Origin: an uncultured Bacilli bacterium
Lineage (GTDB): Bacteria; Bacillota_I; Bacilli_A; RF39; UBA660
NCBI GenBank assembly: GCA_947628765.1
Contig: CANRBD010000026.1
Coordinates: 1 to 12,596, forward strand
Direction: 5' to 3'
DNA: 12,596 nt
In this document: piece after piece, positions 6,055 through 12,596 of the stretch
How positions within the stretch are numbered: the stretch's first letter is position 1
Layout: each line of letters opens with the position of its first letter
Program-made: the position numbers and the translations under genes
Notes under the pieces: model-generated
Told to the model about the DNA's origin: nothing
The model's input: the letters and a program-made list of their open reading frames with translations, nothing else
Databases searched by the model: none

Positions 6055-8874
6055 TATAGTGAAATAAGTGAAGCATTTAAGGAAAGTTGTAAAGCAAATA
6101 TAGGCTTAAATAGATATGGAAGAATACATGTAGTTGAAGATGACATAGATATTGTTGGTGAAAATTATGAAGGTAGATTAGTTAATTACAAAATAGAAGA
6201 TAATTGCTATGTTAATGACAAATTTATTGGAACAACAGTATCAAAGAAAATTACTGTAAATATTATAAATCCTAACAACGAAATAAATTTAGAAAATAAA
6301 GAGATACAAGCCTATGCTGGAATATATATAAATGATAAATTAGAAGAAGTACCTTTTGGAAATTTTATTATAGAAAAGCCTACAGACGAAGAAGTAAAAG
6401 CAAAAACATCATTTAAAGGATATGACTATATGGTTAAATTCAATAATCCATATAAAAATAGAGTCACATATCCAATAAAAGCAAGTGGATTGTTTGAAGA
6501 TTTGTGCGACCAAGCAGGATTAAAAGCAGGTAATATTGATTTTACAAATGCAGATTATATGATACTTGGCAATCCGTTTACAAATAATGAAGATTGTAGA
6601 ACAGTATTAAGTGCAATTGCACAATTAGCAGGAGGATTTGCAAAAATAGGCAGAGACAATAGAGTATATATTACATCTCTTGCAAATAGATCTACGTTAT
6701 TAAAAGTAAAAGATGTTCACAAAATGACAGTAGCAGAATTAACAGCTACACCAGTTAAAATGTTAGGAACAAACTTGATTAATGGTGGAGAAACAATACC
6801 AAAAGAAAATATAGACGGAAATAATTATTTTGAAGATTTTAGTAAAAATAATAAATGGGGAGAAGTAAACTCATTAGTATTAAGACTTTCTGAAACAGAA
6901 GGAGAAAACACAGTTTTACAAGATAATGAAAGTATTGAAAAAGATGGTTTGACGGAAATAGTAATAGAAGATAATCCTTTCTTAATAAGTCAAAGAGAAA
7001 GAGTAAAAGTCATTACACCGTTATGGAACGCATTAAAAGGAATATCTTATGTGCCTTTTAAAACTAAATACTACGGATTTCCTTATTTAGATGTAGGCGA
7101 TATGCTAGAAGTAGCAGATATGGAAGATAGAATTCATTACACTTATGTTTTTAACCATACTTTTGAATATAATGGTTCATTTAGTGGAGAATTAGAAACA
7201 CAAGCAATGACTAAAACTCAAACTGCATATAAAAATGTCGTAGGAATGAAAACAAGGTTTAAACAAACTGAAAGAAAAATAGATAAAATTAATGGTGAAA
7301 TAGAAGATATAGTTGAAGAGCAAACAGATTTTAGTAATGAATTGACTTCTCATAGACAAGATATTAATAGCATAACAAACGAAATAAATAGAATATATGA
7401 CTTCACTAAAACTGTTGAAGGAACGAATGAGTTACTTTTGGAAGATTGTTTGCCAACAGATATTTTTAAGTTTGAAGTTGAAGCAAAAACAATAAAAGGA
7501 ATGTATCCTCATTCAACATTATATCCAAGCAAAACGTTATTTCCTATTAGAGGTGGAACGACAATAACAATAGTTGTTGGTAGAACAAGTAGAGTAGTAA
7601 CACCAGATCCAAGACTTCCAAGCAAGACATTATATCCAAGTAAAAAGCTATTTCCACGTTCTAATGGATATTATAAAAGAGAATATAGTTTTCACGTTGA
7701 TAAACCATTAAGAAATTATGAAGATATACACGATAAATTTGTCATAGAAATAGATGAAGAAAGTGGTATATGTATAGCTAAAGTTTTAAGATATATAGAA
7801 GTTGATTATGCAACAGGAGTAACAACAATATTAGATGAACCAATAGAAGAAATAGTAAAACGAACACATTTAAAATTATACAAAGGCAACAATTATATAT
7901 ATTTAAAAGATTTTACAGACTGGAAAATGAAGGCAACATATATTTTTAATAATGAACTTAATGAATGGTATTCTCCTCGTGTTGAAACAAATGCAAAAAT
8001 CAGAGAAACTGCTGATGAAATAGATATTAAAATATCTGAAAAAGCAGGAAAAGATGAAATAGTATCACTTATCAATTTAAGTCCAGAACAAATAAAAATT
8101 CAATCTAATAAGTTGCAATTAGAAGGTTTAACAACAATTAACGGTGGTTTTAAAATTGATGAGGAAGGGAATGCCAGTATAGCAAACGACACTGTTGTTA
8201 TTGATGATAAAGGTATTCGAATGAAAGATGGTGCATCATTGGTTGGTGGAAAAGGATTACTTAGCAATTTACAGTTTGTGGGACTATATTATACACATGG
8301 AATAGCAGAGATACTTGCCAATAGTTTTGTTCCATTGGGATATTATGGTGTTTTTGGCGAAAGTGCTGAAACAAAAGTAGTAAAAAATGAAAAAAGTTTT
8401 ATACAATTTTTAGTTGACATTCCTAAGAACTTTACAATAGCATATGCTTATGTAACTATATATCATGCACCTACATTAACCTCTGATAACTCAGTAACAA
8501 AGCCAGTATGGGGAACTACAAGAAATATAGGTATATATTCAGGGAATATAAATTCTTATTTAGATCTTGATATTAATGGATTTGTTAATTTTACCAATAA
8601 TGGTGTAAGCAAAATTGAAGGAGCTTTTGGAAATAAAGATTGGACACCAACAATTGCAACAAGTAGTAAAGATGCGAAATTAGAAATGAAACAAAGTAAC
8701 GATATTAGTAACTATATAAGAAAAGGAGAAATTAACAGAATTATTATACAAACTACTACAGACCCACCAAAACCAATTGAGGATTATTGGACTAATTTTG
8801 AAAATATACAGAAATTTAATGGTGGTGTTTTTGCAGTATTAAATGTGTTTGGATACATGAAATTAGAAAGTTAG
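6052..8874 (+). CDS. Baseplate hub / minor tail protein (tail-fibre anchor), AGG start
   Basis: This protein of about 940 residues follows the distal tail gene, as the tail hub or prophage endopeptidase-type protein does in siphoviruses. The N-terminal ~250 residues resemble phage minor structural proteins (IVGENYEGRLVNYKI, FGNFIIEKPTDEEV, KGYDYMVKFNNPY). A helical coiled region at about 405-460 follows, then two TLYPSKxLFP repeats (residues 489-498 and 526-535), and a fibre-like stretch with FKIDEEGNASI and GIRMKDGASLVGG. The C-terminal ~200 residues are beta-rich and may bind the cell surface. With AGG at 6052 it starts M-Y-S-E-I-S-E-A-F-K; from 6040 it would start M-W-A-D-R-Y. The first canonical start is ATG 6430, which would delete 126 residues of the hub domain, so an upstream start is required. 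No frame break is seen. Confidence 0.8.
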   Translation, partial: RYSEISEAFKESCKANIGLNRYGRIHVVEDDIDIVGENYEGRLVNYKIEDNCYVNDKFIGTTVSKKITVNIINPNNEINLENKEIQAYAGIYINDKLEEVPFGNFIIEKPTDEEVKAKTSFKGYDYMVKFNNPYKNRVTYPIKASGLFEDLCDQAGLKAGNIDFTNADYMILGNPFTNNEDCRTVLSAIAQLAGGFAKIGRDNRVYITSLANRSTLLKVKDVHKMTVAELTATPVKMLGTNLINGGETIPKENIDGNNYFEDFSKNNKWGEVNSLVLRLSETEGENTVLQDNESIEKDGLTEIVIEDNPFLISQRERVKVITPLWNALKGISYVPFKTKYYGFPYLDVGDMLEVADMEDRIHYTYVFNHTFEYNGSFSGELETQAMTKTQTAYKNVVGMKTRFKQTERKIDKINGEIEDIVEEQTDFSNELTSHRQDINSITNEINRIYDFTKTVEGTNELLLEDCLPTDIFKFEVEAKTIKGMYPHSTLYPSKTLFPIRGGTTITIVVGRTSRVVTPDPRLPSKTLYPSKKLFPRSNGYYKREYSFHVDKPLRNYEDIHDKFVIEIDEESGICIAKVLRYIEVDYATGVTTILDEPIEEIVKRTHLKLYKGNNYIYLKDFTDWKMKATYIFNNELNEWYSPRVETNAKIRETADEIDIKISEKAGKDEIVSLINLSPEQIKIQSNKLQLEGLTTINGGFKIDEEGNASIANDTVVIDDKGIRMKDGASLVGGKGLLSNLQFVGLYYTHGIAEILANSFVPLGYYGVFGESAETKVVKNEKSFIQFLVDIPKNFTIAYAYVTIYHAPTLTSDNSVTKPVWGTTRNIGIYSGNINSYLDLDINGFVNFTNNGVSKIEGAFGNKDWTPTIATSSKDAKLEMKQSNDISNYIRKGEINRIIIQTTTDPPKPIEDYWTNFENIQKFNGGVFAVLNVFGYMKLES

Positions 8875-8888
8875 GAGGAATAAATAGG
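8873..8888 (+). promoter_or_regulatory. Ribosome binding site feeding an AGG start (tail fibre)
   Basis: AGGAGG 8873-8878, sharing bases with the upstream TAG stop (8872-8874), then seven bases and AGG 8886-8888. Spacing is optimal for the AGG. Confidence 0.75.
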
Positions 8889-9302
8889 GTAGATTTAGAA
8901 AAAATAGAGTGGAAAGATGAACCAAGCGAGGAAACTCCAATTGATAGTGGAAATTTAAATCAGATGCAAAAAAATACAGAAACTTTTGTTAAAAATAATT
9001 TAAAATTGAGTTCTGTAGGAGCAAGAGAAGGAGTAGCACAAATTGGAGATTTGCTAATACAATGGGGGTGTTTAAGTAATGTAGAAACTCCTGAGAGTAG
9101 TTACAACACAGTATCTGTTAATTTTAAAAAGAGGTTTAAAAATGCACCTTCTGCAATCGTTTCTCCCTCAGGAAACTATAATATTAAGGCAGATGTATCA
9201 TCTGTCAACACATCAACATTAAACGTTAATGTTAGAAGCTTAGATGGAGTTGCACACACAGATAGAAATATATATTGGATTGCAATAGGAGATGGTTCAT
9301 AA
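8886..9302 (+). CDS. Tail fibre / receptor-binding protein, gp53-like C terminus, AGG start
   Basis: This 138-residue protein has an N-terminal motif common in Bacillota phage tail proteins (W9, P13-S14, T17-P18-I19, N23-L24-N25). Its C-terminal beta domain ends YWIAIG, as in gp53-like tail fibre C-terminal domains that trimerise at the fibre tip. The conserved N-terminal motif lies before the first in-frame ATG (8964, residue 27), so the true start must be upstream. AGG 8886 gives M-V-D-L-E-K-I-E-W-K-D-E-P, a very typical beginning. It ends two bases before the ATG of the next gene. Receptor binding is inferred from family and position. Confidence 0.8.
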   Translation, partial: RVDLEKIEWKDEPSEETPIDSGNLNQMQKNTETFVKNNLKLSSVGAREGVAQIGDLLIQWGCLSNVETPESSYNTVSVNFKKRFKNAPSAIVSPSGNYNIKADVSSVNTSTLNVNVRSLDGVAHTDRNIYWIAIGDGS

Positions 9303-9303
9303 A

Positions 9304-11061
9304 ATGAGTGAAACAACTAATTTAAAATTATTTATGCATGATGAACCCTATGAAACAAATGAAAATCAGTTTGATTATGGTAAAGCAATAGCAGAGCCTT
9401 TTCAAAAAATAGATTTATTCGCTGGGGATATAAAAGATAAAGCAGGAAATAAATTAAGTTTAGAAATGGATACAGTTAATTACATAATGACCTTGAAATT
9501 GTTAAATCAAGATGATGTTGAACTTGACAGCAAAACAATAGATTTTCCATTAGAAAGTGTCGTAGTAAATGGTAAATATGAAGATGGAAATATAATATTA
9601 ACATTACAAAATAAAACAGAAATAACAATTCCAATAGGAGGATTAATAAACGGTTTAGTGAGTCAAGAAACTTTTGACAATGCAGTAAACGACTTACAAA
9701 GTAAAATAGATGAATGCATTAAAGTAACTGACTTTCAAGAAAGCCAATCAATTCAAGACCAACGTATTGAGGCTTTAGAAGATGACGTAAAAAAAAAGAT
9801 AGAAGAGTATTTATTCATTATTGAAAATAGTGCTAATACAGTAAGTGAAGAAGGAGAAATCTTAAAGTTAAGCAATACTATTGAAGCTAGATTTAAAGAG
9901 TTTTTAACAGAAGGAAATTCAAAACAAGAAGAAACACCAAGTTTAGAAAATACTGTAGATATAAAGAGTTGTGGAGATAATGGAGAATTAACTTTTAATA
10001 TTATAAATAAAAATTTAATGGATTTGTCCAAAATACAAATAGGGACTATACATGGAGTAACTGTTTCTTATAATTGGGAAGACCAATCCGTTACTCTTAA
10101 CGGAATTTGCGATAGAGATAATGTGAATATAGTTATAGATAATAAAACTGTTTTCCCTGAAAAAGACAAATCAACACTTTCAGCTTTTTATATAAGTGGA
10201 ACTTGTGAAGGGAAAGCTTTGGCAAGAGCATTTAATGATAATTATTCAGCAGGGGTTCAGGTGGATTTGTCCATATTGAATGAAGAAAATCCAATAAGCT
10301 ATAATACATATCAAAGTACGAATGAAAAATTCTTATCAAGGTTTAATATAAATTGCAATACAAATACTACATTTGATAATTTTAAAATTAAATTAATGTT
10401 AACAGATAATGTTGATACAGATTATATGCCTCACAAAGAACGAAATTGTAGAATATCAGTACAAAAACCGTTTAAAGCAGGAAATGAAGTAAGAGATAAA
10501 TTTATAAACATAAATGGTATATTGAATGAAGCTCATTTTTTAACCGAATTTAATCCCAAAAATCTTGAAGTAGCAAGTGTAGTTATGCTCGAAGGTACAA
10601 CTTTTTATAGATGTAGGTTACGTTGCTCATACGGCATAAATAAGATTGCTTTTTGCGATAAGTTAAAAGTTGTTAGAAATAGTAATTGGAAATTGCCTGA
10701 AGAAAAAATTGAAATTGATGATAATTTTTTGAGCATCACACTAAAACAAGAAAGATTAAAAGATAATACTCCTTCTTCATTTAAAGAATTTTTAAACAAT
10801 AATGATATTAAAGTATATGCAATTTTGACAGAACCTGAACTAATACCGTGTACGTCAGAACAAGTTGAAATATTAAATTCTTTAAAATCTTACGATGAGA
10901 TAACAACTATAAATTCAGACGATGAAATAAGCCCAGTTTTTAATGTTACAGCATATGCAAAAGGAAAGAACATTACAGAAGAACAAATAAGTTCAGAACC
11001 AACCTCAAAACCACCTACATATGAAGAACCTTCTATGGAAGATGAGGAGGTGATTGAGTAA
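9304..11061 (+). CDS. Baseplate / tail appendage protein, ATG start
   Basis: This 585-residue protein starts at ATG 9304. ATG 9292 is in frame four codons earlier but sits directly against the AGGAG (9287-9291), so 9304 is preferred, though 12 bases from the ribosome site is long. The N-terminal ~120 residues are beta-rich and resemble BppU-like upper baseplate domains. A coiled-coil region lies at about 125-205. Then come carbohydrate-binding-like beta segments with MDLSKIQIG and DTDYMPHKE motifs. The C terminus contains PCTSEQVEILNSLKSY and ISPVFNVTAYAKG, common at the ends of gut phage appendage proteins, then an acidic Pro/Glu tail. It probably helps bind the host surface. Its stop TAA shares one base with the holin ATG. 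Confidence 0.7.
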   Translation: MSETTNLKLFMHDEPYETNENQFDYGKAIAEPFQKIDLFAGDIKDKAGNKLSLEMDTVNYIMTLKLLNQDDVELDSKTIDFPLESVVVNGKYEDGNIILTLQNKTEITIPIGGLINGLVSQETFDNAVNDLQSKIDECIKVTDFQESQSIQDQRIEALEDDVKKKIEEYLFIIENSANTVSEEGEILKLSNTIEARFKEFLTEGNSKQEETPSLENTVDIKSCGDNGELTFNIINKNLMDLSKIQIGTIHGVTVSYNWEDQSVTLNGICDRDNVNIVIDNKTVFPEKDKSTLSAFYISGTCEGKALARAFNDNYSAGVQVDLSILNEENPISYNTYQSTNEKFLSRFNINCNTNTTFDNFKIKLMLTDNVDTDYMPHKERNCRISVQKPFKAGNEVRDKFININGILNEAHFLTEFNPKNLEVASVVMLEGTTFYRCRLRCSYGINKIAFCDKLKVVRNSNWKLPEEKIEIDDNFLSITLKQERLKDNTPSSFKEFLNNNDIKVYAILTEPELIPCTSEQVEILNSLKSYDEITTINSDDEISPVFNVTAYAKGKNITEEQISSEPTSKPPTYEEPSMEDEEVIE

Positions 11062-11429
11062 TGGAACAGATTTTATACAATATACATTTCACAAACACAG
11101 TATGGGTATTTATAGCTCCACTTGCATTAATGGCATTAGATATTATAACTGGATATTACAACGCATGGAAAAATAACGAGATATCAAGTTCAAAAATGAG
11201 AGATGGGTTAGGGAAAAAATGTGCAGAGTTATGCTATATAATTGTAGGAGTACTTTTAAAATTTGCAATAGGTGTGGACATGGCAATGTACGGTCTAGTG
11301 ATTTATGTATGCTTTATGGAAATAATAAGTTTAGCAGAAAATTGCGACAAATTAGGAGCACCAATTCCCGAATGGCTAAAAAAGAAATTAAATAATATGA
11401 ATAATGAAATAAATAAGGAGGACAAGTAG
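11061..11429 (+). CDS. Phage holin (phage_holin_4 / TcdE-like family), ATG start
   Basis: This 122-residue small membrane protein makes the lesions that release the endolysin. Hydrophobic segments lie near residues 13-31, 57-72 and 75-92. The first carries the D27...T30-G31 motif, followed by a basic loop (W36-K37 and S44-K45-M46-R47-D48), a hallmark of this holin family. The C terminus is basic and hydrophilic. ATG overlaps the upstream TAA in a TAATG junction and has GAGGAGG at 11044-11050 ten bases upstream. It lies before the amidase gene in the usual lysis cassette. It keeps ATG while the endolysin has AGG. Confidence 0.9.
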   Translation: MEQILYNIHFTNTVWVFIAPLALMALDIITGYYNAWKNNEISSSKMRDGLGKKCAELCYIIVGVLLKFAIGVDMAMYGLVIYVCFMEIISLAENCDKLGAPIPEWLKKKLNNMNNEINKEDK

Positions 11430-11430
11430 T

Positions 11431-11535
11431 ATGGATAATATTATAGAAGAAACAATAGAATTTTCTCAAGAGTTATATGAAAAGAATATAGCTGAAAATA
11501 CATTTGAAACCGAATATGAGGCAGGTGAAGATTAA
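11431..11535 (+). CDS. 34-residue acidic microprotein between holin and endolysin
   Basis: This short gene starts with ATG 11431, nine bases after AAGGAGG 11415-11421, and ends at TAA 11533-11535. The product is strongly acidic (about ten Glu and two Asp), begins MDNIIEETIEFSQELYEKN, and has no membrane segment or signal. Good ribosome site, tight spacing (one base after the holin stop) and a one-base overlap with the amidase support it as real. I do not recognise the family. It could be a lysis regulator, or its translation could couple holin and amidase. It is not the XkdX-type small protein. Confidence 0.65.
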   Translation: MDNIIEETIEFSQELYEKNIAENTFETEYEAGED

Positions 11536-11537
11536 GG
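11523..11537 (+). promoter_or_regulatory. Ribosome binding site with TAA/AGG overlap (amidase)
   Basis: AGGTGA 11523-11528 is followed after six bases by AGG 11535-11537. TAA 11533-11535 of the previous gene shares its last A with AGG, mirroring the TAATG junction seen at the holin start but with G in place of T. Upstream the frame is closed by TGA 11526-11528. Confidence 0.75.
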
Positions 11538-12266
11538 CAAATAACTAATGTAGTATGCCCAACATCTAAATACCCTATTAAATGTCCAGATGTAACAAGT
11601 AAAGATGGAATATGTGTACACAATACAGCGAACGATGCTTCTGCAATGTCAGAAATATCTTATATGATAGGAAATGGAAATAAATGTTCATTCCACGTTG
11701 CAGTAGACAATTACAGAGTTGTTACAGGACTTCCTTTCGATAGAAGTTGCTATGCTTCTGGAGATGGAAGATATGGAAGTGGCAACGCACACAAAATACA
11801 TATTGAGATTTGCTATTCAAAATCTGGAGGACAAAGATTTGAAGAAAGTGAAGATATGGCAGTAGCCTATATAGCATATTTATTAAAACAATACGGTTGG
11901 GGAATTGACAGAGTATTTAAACATCAAGACTTTGCAAATAAATATTGTCCTCATAGAACTTTAGATTTAGGTTGGGAAAGATTTTTAAATAAGATAAGAG
12001 AACAATTAGGAATACAAGCTCAACCAATACCAAAAATAACAAATGGAGGAGGTAATTTAGAAAGGGCAAAGATATATCAAAATGGAAGTACACCAGAACC
12101 AGTTTATTCAGACACAGGATTAACTTCGAAAATAGGCTGTTTAAATCCTTGGGAAAAAGCAGAATATTTAAGCATTGATAATGGCAGACCACTTGTAAGA
12201 TATACAGTAGATGGAACAACGAAAAAGAAATGTGGTTATGTATTATGGACTGGTGGCTGTAAATAA
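11535..12266 (+). CDS. N-acetylmuramoyl-L-alanine amidase (endolysin), AGG start
   Basis: This 243-residue lytic enzyme cuts the bond between MurNAc and L-Ala in peptidoglycan. Residues 1-150 form an Amidase_2 (CwlA-like) domain: CVHNTAND with zinc ligand His29, FHVAVDN with His54, HKIHIEI, and KHQDFANKYCPHR with His130 and Cys138 as the other likely ligands. Residues about 175-243 look like a small SH3-like wall-binding domain. The first in-frame ATG (11646) is residue 38, past His29, so starting there would give a dead enzyme. Between TGA 11526-11528 and that ATG no GTG or TTG occurs. AGG 11535 gives M-Q-I-T-N-V-V-C-P-T, as amidases of this family begin. No signal peptide is seen, in keeping with holin-dependent export. 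Confidence 0.88.
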   Translation, partial: RQITNVVCPTSKYPIKCPDVTSKDGICVHNTANDASAMSEISYMIGNGNKCSFHVAVDNYRVVTGLPFDRSCYASGDGRYGSGNAHKIHIEICYSKSGGQRFEESEDMAVAYIAYLLKQYGWGIDRVFKHQDFANKYCPHRTLDLGWERFLNKIREQLGIQAQPIPKITNGGGNLERAKIYQNGSTPEPVYSDTGLTSKIGCLNPWEKAEYLSIDNGRPLVRYTVDGTTKKKCGYVLWTGGCK

Positions 12267-12276
12267 TAGTAATATT

Positions 12277-12308
12277 TAGGAGATATTTAAACAGTCTCCT
12301 ATTTTTTT
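12277..12308 (+). terminator. Rho-independent terminator of the late operon
   Basis: TAGGAGA (12277-12283) pairs with TCTCCTA (12295-12301) over an 11-base loop, followed by seven T. It starts 10 bases after the amidase stop and ends the lysis cassette. Confidence 0.9.
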
Positions 12309-12342
12309 ATTGCTATATAATCAACAATATTTCTTAAAAAAA

Positions 12343-12374
12343 TTAATGCAAAGTTAATGCAATAAATAATGCAA
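12343..12374. repeat. Three phased AATGCAA repeats beyond the phage terminator
   Basis: AATGCAA occurs at 12345, 12356 and 12368, the first two as TTAATGCAA, with steps of 11 and 12 bases, close to a helical turn. They lie between the lysis terminator and the host-like promoter. They could be integrase/excisionase arm sites near attR, a repressor site, or chance in AT-rich DNA. No attachment core can be named without the other prophage end. Confidence 0.4.
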
Positions 12375-12433
12375 TAGGAAAAAGAAATAAAAAATAGAAA
12401 CAAACATCAAAAAAGAAATAAAACGTAAAAGTG

Positions 12434-12463
12434 TTGACAATCAATAAAAACAAGTGTTAAAAT
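12434..12463 (+). promoter_or_regulatory. Promoter for the riboswitch-controlled downstream gene
   Basis: Perfect TTGACA (12434-12439), 18 bases, then TAAAAT (12458-12463) preceded by TG plus one base (extended -10). AAGTGTT occurs at 12429-12435 and 12452-12458, overlapping both promoter elements, and inverted at 12495-12501, so a regulator could bind there. Confidence 0.75.
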
Positions 12464-12505
12464 GGGAATGAAAAATAAAAACAAATACTTAAAAAACACT
12501 TATAA

Positions 12506-12596
12506 TTAGCCTCTTTGGCAGGGGTCACCAAAATTTAAAAGGGAGTAGCTTAAAAAATTGCTAATCAACAGTCGCGATATGAGAGTCATATCTGGT
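12506..12596 (+). ncRNA. Probable yybP-ykoY (Mn2+) riboswitch, 5' part
   Basis: The leader below the promoter contains GGGAGTAGC (12541-12549), a short TAGC/GCTA stem, TCAACAGTCG (12565-12574), and a seven-pair hairpin GATATGA/TCATATC (12576-12592). The GGGAGUAG loop and the ACA-AGUC region are features of yybP-ykoY manganese-sensing leaders, which in Bacillota often precede cation P-type ATPases, MntP-type or TerC-type exporters. The 3' half and the controlled gene lie beyond the window, so the call relies on part of the structure. Confidence 0.55.

Larger units (their letters stand above)
12309..12596. other. Non-coding right flank, probable host DNA
   Basis: No gene longer than a few codons with a ribosome site is seen in this stretch. 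It holds the AATGCAA repeats, an A-rich spacer, a strong promoter, and a structured leader that runs off the window. The prophage end (attR) probably lies between 12309 and about 12430, but it cannot be placed exactly. Confidence 0.5.

Noticed and set aside
1..12266. Stop codon reassignment (TAG or TGA read as an amino acid)
   Set aside because: TAG, TAA and TGA all end genes at sensible places with close-packed starts, and Trp is TGG. Reassignment would not supply the missing starts.
1..12596. Diversity-generating retroelement or adenine-specific mutagenesis causing the ATG to AGG changes
   Set aside because: No reverse transcriptase, template/variable repeat pair or clustered variation is visible. 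The changes hit one base per gene at starts only.
1..12596. CRISPR array, tRNA genes, insertion sequence or integrase
   Set aside because: Reading by eye, I saw no regularly spaced repeats, cloverleaf-like sequence, transposase or integrase. In particular I saw no CCU-anticodon tRNA, but this is not a computed search.

Overview
The window is the tail-to-lysis end of a siphovirus-type prophage in a very AT-rich Bacillota genome (most likely an uncultured Clostridia-like gut bacterium). The evidence is strong AGGAGG ribosome sites, AGA-dominated arginine usage, TGA as stop and TGG as Trp (standard code), and a classic Firmicutes gene order. Everything is on the + strand except one small gene.

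Layout: 1-150 is the end of a tail-terminator/head-tail joining gene. 157-591 is the major tail tube protein. 628-933 and 921-1148 are an overlapping pair of tail assembly chaperone genes. 1147-5369 is the tape measure, broken by two 1-base shifts near 3253 and 3302. 5391-5558 (minus) is a zinc-ribbon membrane 'moron' with its own promoter and a shared terminator. 5637-6014 is a DUF6711-like small tail protein. 6052-8874 is a baseplate hub/minor tail protein. 8886-9302 is a gp53-like tail fibre, and 9304-11061 is a baseplate/appendage protein. 11061-11429 is a holin, 11431-11535 a 34-residue microprotein, and 11535-12266 an N-acetylmuramoyl-L-alanine amidase endolysin followed by a terminator. 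From about 12310 the sequence is non-coding and looks like host flank: short phased repeats, a strong promoter at 12434-12463, and a leader ending in what looks like a yybP-ykoY (Mn2+) riboswitch cut by the window edge.

The outstanding observation is at the gene starts. Seven phage genes (157, 628, 1147, 5637, 6052 or 6040, 8886, 11535) carry AGG exactly where the ATG should be, 6-9 bases after a Shine-Dalgarno sequence. Replacing AGG by ATG restores full-length family-like N termini (tail tube M-E-D-E-V, chaperone M-S-K-L-L, tape measure M-A-E-G-S, fibre M-V-D-L-E-K-I-E-W, amidase M-Q-I-T-N-V-V). For five of them no ATG, GTG or TTG lies in frame between the upstream stop and the AGG. The tail tube gene has no ATG or GTG anywhere in frame. 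Internal ATG codons are untouched, and AGG is also used internally as an ordinary Arg codon. Other genes of the same operon (921/930, 9304, 11061, 11431) and the minus-strand moron keep ATG. This could be a non-canonical initiation system (for example an initiator tRNA reading AGG), start-codon inactivation of a prophage, or an altered sequence. The window alone cannot decide between them.

Functionally the genes form one late operon: tube, chaperones and tape measure build the tail, the hub, fibre and appendage build the tip, then holin and amidase lyse the cell. The moron faces the other way and is probably expressed in the lysogen.
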